NCBI GenBank assembly: GCA_030683155.1
Contig: JAUXMV010000058.1
Location: forward strand, 1-64,000
Reading direction: 5' to 3'
From: Bacteroidales bacterium
Lineage (GTDB): Bacteria; Bacteroidota; Bacteroidia; Bacteroidales; F082
DNA: 64,000 nt
The number at the start of each line of letters is the position of its first letter. The stretch's first letter is position 1. Positions 24,707 to 33,808 of the stretch are shown in pieces. Under the pieces are notes generated by a model, which made no database searches, was not told where the DNA came from, and saw only the letters and a program-made list of their open reading frames with translations. The translations under genes were made by a program, and so were the position numbers.

Positions 24707-26320
24707 ATGAAAAAAACCATTAGTATTAATATCAGCGGTCTGATGTTTAACATCGACGAAGACGCCTTTGCAAGGTTGAGTCAATATCTGGGCAGCATAA
24801 AAAAACATTTTGAAGGCAGGGAAGGTCAGGCCGATATCATTGCCGACATCGAAAGCCGGATTGCAGAACTTCTTCAGACGCATCTTCATGAAACAAAACA
24901 AGTCATCACCATAGAGGATGTGAATGAAGTCATTGCTGCATTAGGACAGCCTTTTGAAATGGATGAAGATGATTCCGGAAGCAATGAAGGGTCAACAAAA
25001 CCATATTCATTCAGAAGAAAAAGGCTTTTCCGTGATCCTGACAACAGAAAGATCTCCGGCGTAGCAGCTGGAATTGCTGCTTACTTTGCCATTGATCCTC
25101 TTTGGATTCGCATTATTTTTGTCTTGTTGCTTTTTGGATCTGGGGCGGGATTATTGATTTATATCGTTTTGTGGATACTTACCCCGGAAGCACGCACCAC
25201 CGCTGAAAAACTCGAGATGAGAGGCGAGCCGGTAAACGTAGACAATATCGAAAAATCCATCAAGGAAGAATTTGAAAAAGTAAGTACAAAAATCAATGAA
25301 TTTGCAGGAGAAGCAAAAGACGGATTGAACAGAGCTGGTCGTCAGGCGCGATACGCTGCAGGTCGTGCAAATGATCCTGTGATAGAGGTTCTCAGGGTAA
25401 TCGCACGAATATTTTCGATTGTTTTTGGCTTACTGTTTTTAGCACTTGGCCTATTGCTGATCTTGATTGCAGGCTCTGTTTTTCTGGGTTGGGATGAATT
25501 TTCGCTGGTAACAGACATGGAATTGCCATTGGTTTTTGGTGAACATCTTTTTCCATTGGTGCTTTCAAGTCCATTAGCGATTTCTCTTGCGCCCATTGCT
25601 TTAGGTGGTTTTATTGCCATACCGCTGATTATGTTGGTTTATTCAGGCTTAAGACTTTTAATTGGTGAATATTTCAAAATCCCGGGTTTGGGAAGTGTAG
25701 CTTCAGGTCTGTGGATTGCATGTGTTGTAGGGATCTTTTATATTGGTACAACATTGGCCATTGATTTTAAGGAAACCTATTCAACGGACAAAAACACTAC
25801 TGAAATCTCTGTCGGAGACGATGAGATTATTACTGTCAGTTTACTTGAAAATGAAAACATCCGAAAAAGAAAAAGTATGCAGCTTTTTGATATGCATTTT
25901 CGTACCGGAAAAAATGGAGACGAGTCAGTATATGTTTATCCGCTTTTCTATGTGGATGTCACAGACAAGGAAATATCCTACATTGAGACAAGCATTTCAT
26001 CAAAAGGAGGCACATACGAGAAAGCTAAAGATCGCGCTGAAAGCATAGATTTTAAATTAGTGGTTGATAGTTCAAAAATTATACTCCCCGAATGGTTCAG
26101 TATTGGCGAAGGCAACAGCATGCGCGACCAAAAAGTTGTGACAAGATTGTATATTCCTGAAGGACAAATTGTGTATTTCGATGCAAAAATGGAGAACTAC
26201 TTTTCCGGAAGCCCAAGATATTCATGGAGAAATAAGAAATTTGCCGGAAACTACTGGATTATGACAAAGGACGGATTGCAACCTTATAAACCTGCTTTGG
26301 AAGGCGAGTCAGCATTATAA
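24707..26320 (+). CDS. PspC domain-containing membrane protein
   Basis: The 537-aa protein has a cytoplasmic N-terminal helical domain (1-95: TISINISGLMFNIDEDAF, DIIADIESRIAELL), a PspC domain with its own membrane segment (about 100-165: FRDPDNRKISGVAAGIAAYF and LLIYIVLWILTP), an amphipathic linker (KSIKEEFEKVSTKI), three further membrane segments (about 225-350) and a C-terminal extracytoplasmic beta-rich domain. PspC proteins take part in phage-shock-type envelope stress responses. It is co-transcribed with padR and ends at a strong terminator. Confidence 0.9.
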   Translation: MKKTISINISGLMFNIDEDAFARLSQYLGSIKKHFEGREGQADIIADIESRIAELLQTHLHETKQVITIEDVNEVIAALGQPFEMDEDDSGSNEGSTKPYSFRRKRLFRDPDNRKISGVAAGIAAYFAIDPLWIRIIFVLLLFGSGAGLLIYIVLWILTPEARTTAEKLEMRGEPVNVDNIEKSIKEEFEKVSTKINEFAGEAKDGLNRAGRQARYAAGRANDPVIEVLRVIARIFSIVFGLLFLALGLLLILIAGSVFLGWDEFSLVTDMELPLVFGEHLFPLVLSSPLAISLAPIALGGFIAIPLIMLVYSGLRLLIGEYFKIPGLGSVASGLWIACVVGIFYIGTTLAIDFKETYSTDKNTTEISVGDDEIITVSLLENENIRKRKSMQLFDMHFRTGKNGDESVYVYPLFYVDVTDKEISYIETSISSKGGTYEKAKDRAESIDFKLVVDSSKIILPEWFSIGEGNSMRDQKVVTRLYIPEGQIVYFDAKMENYFSGSPRYSWRNKKFAGNYWIMTKDGLQPYKPALEGESAL

Positions 26321-26340
26321 GATTTTAGACTGATAATTTA

Positions 26341-26378
26341 AAAAAAAGCGGTTGCATTTATGTTGCCGCTTTTTTTTT
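26341..26378 (+). terminator. Terminator of the PadR-PspC operon
   Basis: AAAAAAAGCGG (26341-26351) pairs with CCGC plus a run of T (26366-26378), with a 14-nt loop. It lies 20 bp after the PspC stop. Confidence 0.9.
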
Positions 26379-26418
26379 CGATTCAAAATGATTGGGCTTA
26401 TTAAGCATTCCAAAATTG

Positions 26419-26426
26419 TATCTTTG
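26419..26426 (+). promoter_or_regulatory. -7 box of the fucose-isomerase-like gene
   Basis: TATCTTTG. An in-frame ATG at 26428 would lie at or before the transcription start, which points to the ATG at 26470. Confidence 0.55.
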
Positions 26427-26469
26427 TATGGCATTATATGAAACCAAAAACCAACAACAGTATCTTATT

Positions 26470-27633
26470 ATGTCAAACAAAATAAAACTAAAGTTTATTG
26501 CTTTTACAAACGCTGAACAGCCTGTTTTTGATCAGATTAAAAGCAAGTTAGATGCAATTCACAGCTTGAATTATGAAGCGACAGAAGAAGATTTTGACGC
26601 ATTATTTTTTGTCAGCGGAGGTTCTGAGCAGTTTGCTATTTCCTCGCTCGTTAAAGATTCAATTAATTTACTGATTGCGGGAAAAGAAAACAATGCCTGG
26701 GCTGCTGCAACTGAAGTGAAAGCATGGGCAAATCAGAATGGATTTGAGGCAGTTATGATTCCAGCAAATGATTTGTCAAATAGCAAGAATCTGGAACAAT
26801 ACATTCACATTAAAAGATCTTTCGATCGGCTCAAAGGTCAAAGACTTGGACTTATCGGTGAGGTGTCTGACTGGCTTGTAGCATCATCTGTTTCACAATC
26901 AGGCATGATGGAAAAATTTGGTATTGAACTGATTAACCTTCGATACGATCAGCTCCAGGATTATCTTGAATTTCCGGAAGATGAACAAATGGGAGCGCTT
27001 TTTCCTTCTTTTTCTGCACAACAATCAGCGTTGGCATCGGTAAGTAGTTTTTTGAAGGATACAGTTAAGCAAAATCGGCTTGATGCCTTGACAATACAAT
27101 GCTTCCGAATGGTTCGTGAAAAGGAAATTACTGCCTGTCTGCCTGTTGCATTGATGAATTACAATGGAATTCCTGCCGGTTGCGAAGGCGATTTGGTAAG
27201 TATTATTTCAATTATGTTTTTAAAGGAAACCCTTGGACAAATTGCCTGGATGGCTAATGTTGCTTCTGTTGATAAAAGCAGTATTTTGTTGGCACATTGC
27301 ACCGCTCCATTGCAGCTGGCCGGAAGTTTTGAAATTAAAACACACTACGAAACGGATTTATCTGCAGCGATTTGTGCTGATCTTGATATGGAAGAAGTGA
27401 CCATTTTCAGGATGAACAGTGAACTGAGCAAGGCTTTTATAGCTGAGGGAGTTGTTTTGGCAAAACCTGAACATCCATGGGCTTGCCGAACGCAATTAGT
27501 GGTTGGTCTTAAAGAAGAAGATATCGTTAAACTCAAGAACAATCCACTTGGAAATCATCATCTTGTTGTTGGAGGACATCAATCTGCTCTCCTAAAAAGA
27601 GCGATGCAGCTCAAGGGAGTCCTTTGTATATGA
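26470..27633 (+). CDS. L-fucose isomerase-like protein
   Basis: The 387-aa cytosolic protein resembles the fucose/arabinose isomerase fold: an N-terminal Rossmann-like part, a central segment RSFDRLKGQRLGLIGEVSDWLVAS, then IPAGCEGDLVSIISIMFLKETLG and a C-terminal domain ending GNHHLVVGGHQSALLKRAMQLKG. Several positions resemble the metal and substrate sites of L-fucose isomerase (Glu in CEGDL, His in GNHH). It is shorter than authentic FucI (about 590 aa), so the substrate may differ. It precedes the GH130-receiver gene by 138 bp on the same strand. Confidence 0.75.
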   Translation: MSNKIKLKFIAFTNAEQPVFDQIKSKLDAIHSLNYEATEEDFDALFFVSGGSEQFAISSLVKDSINLLIAGKENNAWAAATEVKAWANQNGFEAVMIPANDLSNSKNLEQYIHIKRSFDRLKGQRLGLIGEVSDWLVASSVSQSGMMEKFGIELINLRYDQLQDYLEFPEDEQMGALFPSFSAQQSALASVSSFLKDTVKQNRLDALTIQCFRMVREKEITACLPVALMNYNGIPAGCEGDLVSIISIMFLKETLGQIAWMANVASVDKSSILLAHCTAPLQLAGSFEIKTHYETDLSAAICADLDMEEVTIFRMNSELSKAFIAEGVVLAKPEHPWACRTQLVVGLKEEDIVKLKNNPLGNHHLVVGGHQSALLKRAMQLKGVLCI

Positions 27634-27771
27634 ATATTTTCTTAGGCTAAGCTTCTTTTTTCTTTTTTGACAGACTTTGAAGATCAAAGCATTATTTTTA
27701 TTTTATCTGGACATTTTGTGTTAATTGTTGCTGATTTCGTGTATATTTATCCACTCAAAAACAAATGATTT

Positions 27772-29628
27772 ATGAGCACGACGATAAACAGAAAACCGAT
27801 TCGTTTTTACAGCGATCCAAAAAGAGTTATTGCCAGATTCTTTTTTCCAGGACCTGAAACACGTGTGCAATCAATTATCCAAAAAGTAACTGAAATGCCT
27901 GAGGAGGCCGCGAAACTAAGTCTTAACCAGTCGTTAAGAGATTTTTCGGCACGTCATCGCAATATTTCAAGGATATTTCAAAGGCATTATGAAAGAGTTC
28001 GTGAAATTATGAATGGGCGAGTTGGTGATCTGGACCAGTTATCTGACAAAAAAAAACTGCTTATTGGTGCTTTTTTTACATCTGAGTATTCCATTGAGTC
28101 TGCTGCTTTTTTTAATCCATCAATGGTTGAAGATCCAGATCAAACAGGGCTTATGGTAGGTCAGAAAAGGGTAGTAATGAGTTTTAGAGCCACGGGTGAA
28201 GGGCATATTTCATCTATTGTTTTCCGTGGAGGGATACTTGACGCAGACAACAATATGCATCTCATTCAAACAGGGAGGCTTATAGATGGAGCAGAAGCCA
28301 TAAAGAACTATATTTATTCCAAAAATGTTTTCTGTACAAAACTTTCTGAGATGCATGCTGATGATGAAGTTGTCAAACTTGTAATGGGAAAGCTAAGTGA
28401 AGAGTTTGATTACAATGAGTTGTACAGGGCGATTGACGAGACTAAAAGAGAACTTCATCCAACTGAAAGTCAATTAAAAATCTTACAGACAATAAGCTGG
28501 CTGGGTGACTCACATTATGAGATTTCTTTTTCATTGGATACCGGCATCTCCGACAGAGTTATTTTCCCTCTTGCAGCTGCTGAAAGCAATGGCATTGAAG
28601 ATGCACGATTTGTTAAGTTTACCGACAATGATGGCTTAGTTCGTTATTACGCTACATATACAGCTTACAATGGGTTCGCTATTATGCCAAAGCTGATTGA
28701 AACAAAAGATTTTTACAACTTCAGGATAATGCCAATTCATGGGGAGAACGCTCAGAATAAGGGAATGGCACTTTTTCCCCGAAAAATTAATGGAAAATTT
28801 GTGATGTTGGCAAGGATCGATGGTGTGAATAATTACATCATGTTTTCTGAGGATATTAATCGATGGGGTGAAGCAATTTTGCTTCAGGAGCCTCAGTTTC
28901 CATGGGAGTTTATTCAGGTTGGAAACTGTGGATCACCCATAGAAACTGAGTTTGGGTGGCTTGTTATTACACATGCTGTTGGAACAATGCGCAAATATGT
29001 TATCAGCGCTATGTTGCTTGATCTGGATGATCCAACAAAAGTGATTGGCCGTTTGAGCGAACCTTTGATATCACCCAATGAAGAGGAAAGAGAAGGATAT
29101 GTTCCCAATGTTGTTTATTCTTGCGGTTCAATCGTAAACAATGATGAACTGGTGATACCTTACGCCATGTCAGATACCGCTTCCACCTTTGCCACTATTC
29201 CTTTGAAAGAAATATTGACTAACCTTGTTCCATCAGATCTGGAGCGTGGAAGACCAATTTCGGAAAAAGGAAAAGCACGGGTTTTGGTTGTTGAGGATGA
29301 AGTTATCAATCAAAAAATTATTTCAGGAATACTAAAGTCTGAAGGCTACGATGTTGAAATTGCCCCTGATGGCATTATCGCTTTAATGAAAATAGGTAAA
29401 GAAAAATTTGATGTAATACTTTCAGATATCGCAATGCCTAACTTTGATGGATACCAGATGCTTGAATTCCTGCAGGAAAACAAGATCAATATTCCGGTCA
29501 TATTCCTTTCAGGACAAACAAGCCCTGAAGATGAGGCAAGAGGATTGCGCAAAGGAGCTGCAGACTATATCAAAAAACCGATAGATCGTAACTTGCTGCT
29601 TTTAAGGATGGAACGTCTGCTTAAGTAA
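27772..29628 (+). CDS. GH130 glycoside phosphorylase-like protein fused to a response-regulator receiver domain
   Basis: This 618-aa protein is cytoplasmic. The N-terminal 1-140 is helical. Residues about 140-490 form a GH130 five-blade propeller (family of beta-mannoside phosphorylases), with hallmark GIEDARFVKF, YYATYTAYNG, FPRKINGKFVMLARIDG, GSPIETEFGWLVITHAVG and GYVPNVVYSCG. Residues about 500-618 form a CheY-like receiver: acidic pocket VVEDE, phospho-acceptor Asp552 (LSDIAMPNFDG), Ser in FLSGQ and Lys602 (IKKP). All key receiver residues are present. Phosphorylation could thus control a carbohydrate phosphorylase directly, a domain combination I do not recognise from described enzymes. 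No histidine kinase gene is adjacent. The gene converges with the GT4 gene and overlaps it by 8 bp at the stops. Confidence 0.9.
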   Translation: MSTTINRKPIRFYSDPKRVIARFFFPGPETRVQSIIQKVTEMPEEAAKLSLNQSLRDFSARHRNISRIFQRHYERVREIMNGRVGDLDQLSDKKKLLIGAFFTSEYSIESAAFFNPSMVEDPDQTGLMVGQKRVVMSFRATGEGHISSIVFRGGILDADNNMHLIQTGRLIDGAEAIKNYIYSKNVFCTKLSEMHADDEVVKLVMGKLSEEFDYNELYRAIDETKRELHPTESQLKILQTISWLGDSHYEISFSLDTGISDRVIFPLAAAESNGIEDARFVKFTDNDGLVRYYATYTAYNGFAIMPKLIETKDFYNFRIMPIHGENAQNKGMALFPRKINGKFVMLARIDGVNNYIMFSEDINRWGEAILLQEPQFPWEFIQVGNCGSPIETEFGWLVITHAVGTMRKYVISAMLLDLDDPTKVIGRLSEPLISPNEEEREGYVPNVVYSCGSIVNNDELVIPYAMSDTASTFATIPLKEILTNLVPSDLERGRPISEKGKARVLVVEDEVINQKIISGILKSEGYDVEIAPDGIIALMKIGKEKFDVILSDIAMPNFDGYQMLEFLQENKINIPVIFLSGQTSPEDEARGLRKGAADYIKKPIDRNLLLLRMERLLK

Positions 29629-31837
29629 TAGGGTTCTTAAGGTATGGGTCAACAATAAGCCTCGACATAAGGTAGGCTATTGTACTTTCTGCTCCTTGAT
29701 TAAGATTGATGTTACTGGACTCAATTCCATCATTGCAGCCTTTTGTTTCATTATCATAAAGTCCAATGCCCATGTCATTTTCACCAAAGAACCAATCAAA
29801 CGATTTGAGCATTTTTTGAATGAAAACTTGATTTTTTGTAGCCTCCCAGGCACTTTCGTACATAATAACCATTGCCATAGCATCAATGGGTTGTTGTGCA
29901 AAAAGCTCATATTCTGTGTCAAAACGAAGCCATTTATGGTTTCCAACAAGTGATAGCCATGTATTTCTGAAGCACTTACCCTCAAGAAAAACGCGGCTTT
30001 GATCTGCAAACTCCAAATATTTGGTCTTACCGGTTAACTCATATGCTTTATACAGTGCTGCCGGGATAAGTCCATTGTCATAAGTGACTGCATCTTCAAA
30101 CCAATGCCAGTTCTCCCTTTTATGTTGTTCATATCGCAGACACAAAGTATCTGCAAGTTGCGTTGCCAGACTTAAGAATCTTTCCTGATCCGGATATCTT
30201 TTTATGTAGTGAAATAGTCCAAAAATGCAATTTGAATAACCACGTGCATATTTCAATTTACTGATATGTTGCAATGATTCATGAAAAACTTCATGAGCAG
30301 TTTGGAATAGAGAATCATGCGGAAGGAAGCGAATCATCGAACCAAGTGCCCAAATCGTTCGTCCATAGGTGTCATCAGAAAAATCATCTTCAAAAGTGCT
30401 GTGTGCAAATGACATGAAGTTTTTAAAAGAACCATCCTTCTGTTTCATAAAAAGCAGATATGAAAAATACGTTTGAATCAGATTCAGGTATTCTTGCTTT
30501 TGTTCTACCTGCCACGCCCTTAGCACAACCAGCATTGCTCTGGCATTATCATCAAGAGAATAGCCATGTTGAAAACTTGGAATCGATCCGTGCGCATGCT
30601 GTAGCAATCCGGATGGTTTTGTCATGCTTATGAGATGCGTTAAGTCAACCGGAGGAAACTTCTTTCCAGCTTTCATATCTTGAAAAAAAGAACCTTGATC
30701 CGCCTTTTGGAATACTTCCAGATATGCTTGTCCTACTTTCGGCCAGGTAATGTTTAACCCATACTGATATGCTTTAATTTGAATGTTTTGCATGCTATCA
30801 GGATGATCAAGATAAAAGTTTACTAATTCAGCAAGTTGATGATAGTTGCCAAAGTCAAACAATATACCCCGGCCTTCTGAAAGCAGTTCTTCTGCATGCC
30901 AGTATGGAGTTGAAAATACTGCACAACCACCACTTGCTGCATAACTCAAAGTGCCGCTTGTAATCTGTGCTTTATTCAGATATGGAGTTGCATACATGTC
31001 AGAAACCTTAAGTAAAGACATCAGTTCCAGCTCACTTGTATATTTGTTCATAAAAACAACATTGTTGTTCACCCCCAATTCTTCTGCAAGATTTTTCAAA
31101 TAGTCACGATATTCCTCCCCAGAATAACGTATTATATTTGGATGCGTTTTCCCCAAAACAACATACAGCACTTCAGGATGTTTTGCAACAATTTCAGGCA
31201 TGGCTCTTATGACAGTTTCAATGCCCTTGCTTCTGCCAATCAAACCAAAGGTCATTATTACTTTACGGTTTTCCCATTCCTTTGGCCTAGGCATCAGTTT
31301 ATCAGCATAGTACTCATAATCAGGTACTCCATGCTCAATTCGTATAATTTTCTCCTTGGGTACGTCATATATTTCATGTAGAAAATCAATGGCAAGACGA
31401 TTCATTATGATAATACGGGATGAAAAAGCAGCTATTTTTTTAAGCACTTCTTTTTGATGAAAATCTGGCTTGATCAATATTGTATGAAATGTAGTTACAA
31501 TAGGGATTTCTACCCTTCGAAGAAGTGAAATCAAAAGGACTCCACTTGCTCCTCCAAAGATGCCATATTCGTGCTGAACGAGCAAAATATCAGCTCCTGA
31601 ATTATTAATATAATTTGCCGTTTGAATATACGATTCCATTTTCTGCTCCTGAATTGTTCGGCTTACAATATCAGGGTATGGATATGACTCTTTTATATCA
31701 TCCATCGCTATCACTTCTATTTCGAGACGTGATTTACCAATCTCGGCTGCATCAATGATAGCATTGACAAGGTTTTCCGTAAATGTGGCAATTCCGCACT
31801 GACGTGGGGGATAGTTTCCAAGACAGATAATTTTCAT
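29621..31837 (-). CDS. GT4 family glycosyltransferase with C-terminal alpha-helical barrel-like domain
   Basis: The 738-aa protein has an N-terminal GT-B glycosyltransferase (about 1-380): NYPPRQCGIATFTENL, LVQHEYGIFGGASG, VIMTFGLIGRSKGIETVIRA, ITSGTLSYAASGGCAVFSTP and YWHAEELLSEGRG. Its C-terminal 340 residues are helix-rich with repeats such as HGYSLDDNARAMLVVLRAW, SDDTYGRTIWALGSMI, DNGLIPAALYKAYELTGK and TIAYLMSRL, resembling an (alpha/alpha)6 barrel. Donor and acceptor are unknown; mannosyl transfer is an inference from the convergent GH130 gene. No signal peptide is seen. Confidence 0.9.
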   Translation of the reverse strand: MKIICLGNYPPRQCGIATFTENLVNAIIDAAEIGKSRLEIEVIAMDDIKESYPYPDIVSRTIQEQKMESYIQTANYINNSGADILLVQHEYGIFGGASGVLLISLLRRVEIPIVTTFHTILIKPDFHQKEVLKKIAAFSSRIIIMNRLAIDFLHEIYDVPKEKIIRIEHGVPDYEYYADKLMPRPKEWENRKVIMTFGLIGRSKGIETVIRAMPEIVAKHPEVLYVVLGKTHPNIIRYSGEEYRDYLKNLAEELGVNNNVVFMNKYTSELELMSLLKVSDMYATPYLNKAQITSGTLSYAASGGCAVFSTPYWHAEELLSEGRGILFDFGNYHQLAELVNFYLDHPDSMQNIQIKAYQYGLNITWPKVGQAYLEVFQKADQGSFFQDMKAGKKFPPVDLTHLISMTKPSGLLQHAHGSIPSFQHGYSLDDNARAMLVVLRAWQVEQKQEYLNLIQTYFSYLLFMKQKDGSFKNFMSFAHSTFEDDFSDDTYGRTIWALGSMIRFLPHDSLFQTAHEVFHESLQHISKLKYARGYSNCIFGLFHYIKRYPDQERFLSLATQLADTLCLRYEQHKRENWHWFEDAVTYDNGLIPAALYKAYELTGKTKYLEFADQSRVFLEGKCFRNTWLSLVGNHKWLRFDTEYELFAQQPIDAMAMVIMYESAWEATKNQVFIQKMLKSFDWFFGENDMGIGLYDNETKGCNDGIESSNINLNQGAESTIAYLMSRLIVDPYLKNPIT

Positions 31838-31951
31838 AGGAACAGAATTTTAAGCATAAACAAACCGATCCATTTTGGATGGAAATTCTAGATGAAGATA
31901 CGAGTTTTTTGCGAATATTTCCAACTTATTTATGAAGGTACAGAATTGATC

Positions 31952-31959
31952 TATCTTTG
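31952..31959 (+). promoter_or_regulatory. Possible -7 box of corA
   Basis: TATCTTTG, 122 nt before the corA ATG. No -33 element stands out. Confidence 0.3.
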
Positions 31960-32081
31960 AGGTTGTTTTGAAGGAAGGGTGAAATAAAAAAAAAATCACG
32001 CTTTTACTGATTTTTTTCAATCATTAAATCCACTTTGGAGATTGACTTTCGAAGATTAATCAAGCTGAACCATTTGTTAGT

Positions 32082-33173
32082 ATGAAAAATTCCAAAATTA
32101 GAAAAAGCACGAAAAAACTCGGCAAACCGGGATATTCAAAAAAATCAGGTTTACCGGCCGGCAGCCTTGTTCATGTTGGACAGGTTAAGACTGAAGAAAC
32201 ACGTATTGATGTGATTGAATACAGCCCGAAGAGCATAGCCGAAAAGAACAACCTAAGTTTAAAAGAAGCCAAAGAATATTTTGACGTACCAGCAAATATA
32301 TGGATACGTGTGACAGGTTTACAGAATACTGAGATTGTTGGTGAGCTTGGGAAGGCTTTTGGATTACACCCATTACTTCTTGAAGATACGCTGAATACAA
32401 GTCAGCGACCTAAAGTTGAAATCATGGAAGATCATGTGTTTTTTACAATGAAAACACTTGGATATACTGTTGGAAATGGTGTCGTTTCGGATCAGGTGAG
32501 CTTTGTTTTGCGAAAAAACACTTTAGTATCTTTTCACGAAAGCGACCTTGATATTTTTGTTCCCCTTTATGAACGGATGAATCTTGAAACAAGTCGTATC
32601 AGAAACAATGGAGTTGATTACCTTTTTTATGCATTGATCGATATCATTGTAGATAATTATTTTATTGTGGCAGAAGCCATTGCAGAGATGATCGACTCCG
32701 TTGAAGACCGGATTTTCTCTGAACCTGACGAGAATATTCTTGATGCCATTCAGCAAATTCGAAAAGAACTTCTTTTTCTGAAGAAAACAGTTTTTCCTAT
32801 CCGCGAAGGACTTAATACGCTCATCAGGAATGAAATACCTCTGATTGATCCGCAACAAGTGAAGTACCTCAGAGATGTTTACGACCATCTGATGCACATA
32901 TATGAAACCATCGAAACCTATCGTGAACTCAATACAGGGCTCAAGGAAGTGTATCTCTCTGCCCTGAGCAACAAAATGAATCAGGTGATGAAAACCTTAA
33001 CCATCATTGCAACAATTTTTATCCCGCTCACATTCATCGTTGGAATCTATGGCATGAATTTCAAATATTTACCGGAGCTTAATTGGAAATATGGCTATCT
33101 GTTTGTATGGCTTGTAATGTTAGCCATCACAGCCTATATGCTTTTCAGGTTTAAAAAGAAGAAATGGCTATAA
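32082..33173 (+). CDS. corA: Magnesium and cobalt transport protein CorA
   Basis: This is a pentameric Mg2+/Co2+ channel of the inner membrane. The 363-aa protein has a strongly basic N-terminal tail (KNSKIRKSTKKLGKPGYSKK), a cytoplasmic alpha/beta domain, long stalk helices (about 190-300) and two C-terminal membrane segments, the first ending in the selectivity motif Y-G324-M-N326. The C-terminus is basic (RFKKKKWL). The gene stands alone. No Mg2+ riboswitch was recognised in the 244-bp upstream region. Confidence 0.95.
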   Translation: MKNSKIRKSTKKLGKPGYSKKSGLPAGSLVHVGQVKTEETRIDVIEYSPKSIAEKNNLSLKEAKEYFDVPANIWIRVTGLQNTEIVGELGKAFGLHPLLLEDTLNTSQRPKVEIMEDHVFFTMKTLGYTVGNGVVSDQVSFVLRKNTLVSFHESDLDIFVPLYERMNLETSRIRNNGVDYLFYALIDIIVDNYFIVAEAIAEMIDSVEDRIFSEPDENILDAIQQIRKELLFLKKTVFPIREGLNTLIRNEIPLIDPQQVKYLRDVYDHLMHIYETIETYRELNTGLKEVYLSALSNKMNQVMKTLTIIATIFIPLTFIVGIYGMNFKYLPELNWKYGYLFVWLVMLAITAYMLFRFKKKKWL

Positions 33174-33322
33174 ATCAACTGATTGTGTAGGCCTTTTAGG
33201 ATTTGAAAAGTCGCTTTTGGCTAGAATGTAAAAATCGCCGCCAATTGGATTGTGCTAGTTTCTCCCAATTTTATACTTGTTATTTCTTCTGTTTTCCTTC
33301 ATTCAGTTAGGACTAAAAAATC

Positions 33323-33330
33323 TATCTTTG
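33323..33330 (+). promoter_or_regulatory. -7 box of the thioredoxin gene
   Basis: TATCTTTG, 30 nt before the ATG at 33361. Confidence 0.55.
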
Positions 33331-33360
33331 CCACTTATAAACAAATCTAAATTATTGCAT

Positions 33361-33789
33361 ATGTCAAACTTGGTATGGATTATTCTTGCTTTGATGCTTG
33401 GCTTCTTTTTTTACAACGGTTACCGCCGTTACAAAATGATGAAAAACTATAAGCCCGGAGACGACAGCAGCAATTTACTCAAACTTACTGATGCCAATTT
33501 CAAAAAAAATATTTCAAAAGGCGTGGTATTGGTTGATTTCTGGGCTCCATGGTGTGGCCCTTGCCGCATGATAGGACCGCTTGTTAGTGAGTTGTCGGAT
33601 GATTTTGCAGGAAAAGCAAAAATCGGCAAACTGAATGTAGATGAAAACAAGCAAATTGCATCCGAATTTGGCATCCGGTCTATTCCGACATTGATTTTGT
33701 TTAAGGATGGAAAACCAGTTGAAAAATTCACAGGAATAAAACCCAAACAGGCATTTGCAAAAGCGATAAACGCACAGCTGAATTCCTAA
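33361..33789 (+). CDS. Membrane-anchored thioredoxin
   Basis: The 142-aa protein has one N-terminal membrane helix (NLVWIILALMLGFFFYNGY), a basic stretch (YRRYKMMKNYK) and a full thioredoxin domain with the WC65GPC68 active site and the cis-proline region RSIPTLILF. The basic residues after the helix suggest the domain faces the cytoplasm by the positive-inside rule. The open frame continues to 33277, but that part overlaps the promoter. Confidence 0.93.
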   Translation: MSNLVWIILALMLGFFFYNGYRRYKMMKNYKPGDDSSNLLKLTDANFKKNISKGVVLVDFWAPWCGPCRMIGPLVSELSDDFAGKAKIGKLNVDENKQIASEFGIRSIPTLILFKDGKPVEKFTGIKPKQAFAKAINAQLNS

Positions 33790-33808
33790 ACATTTTTTAG
33801 GTCAAACC

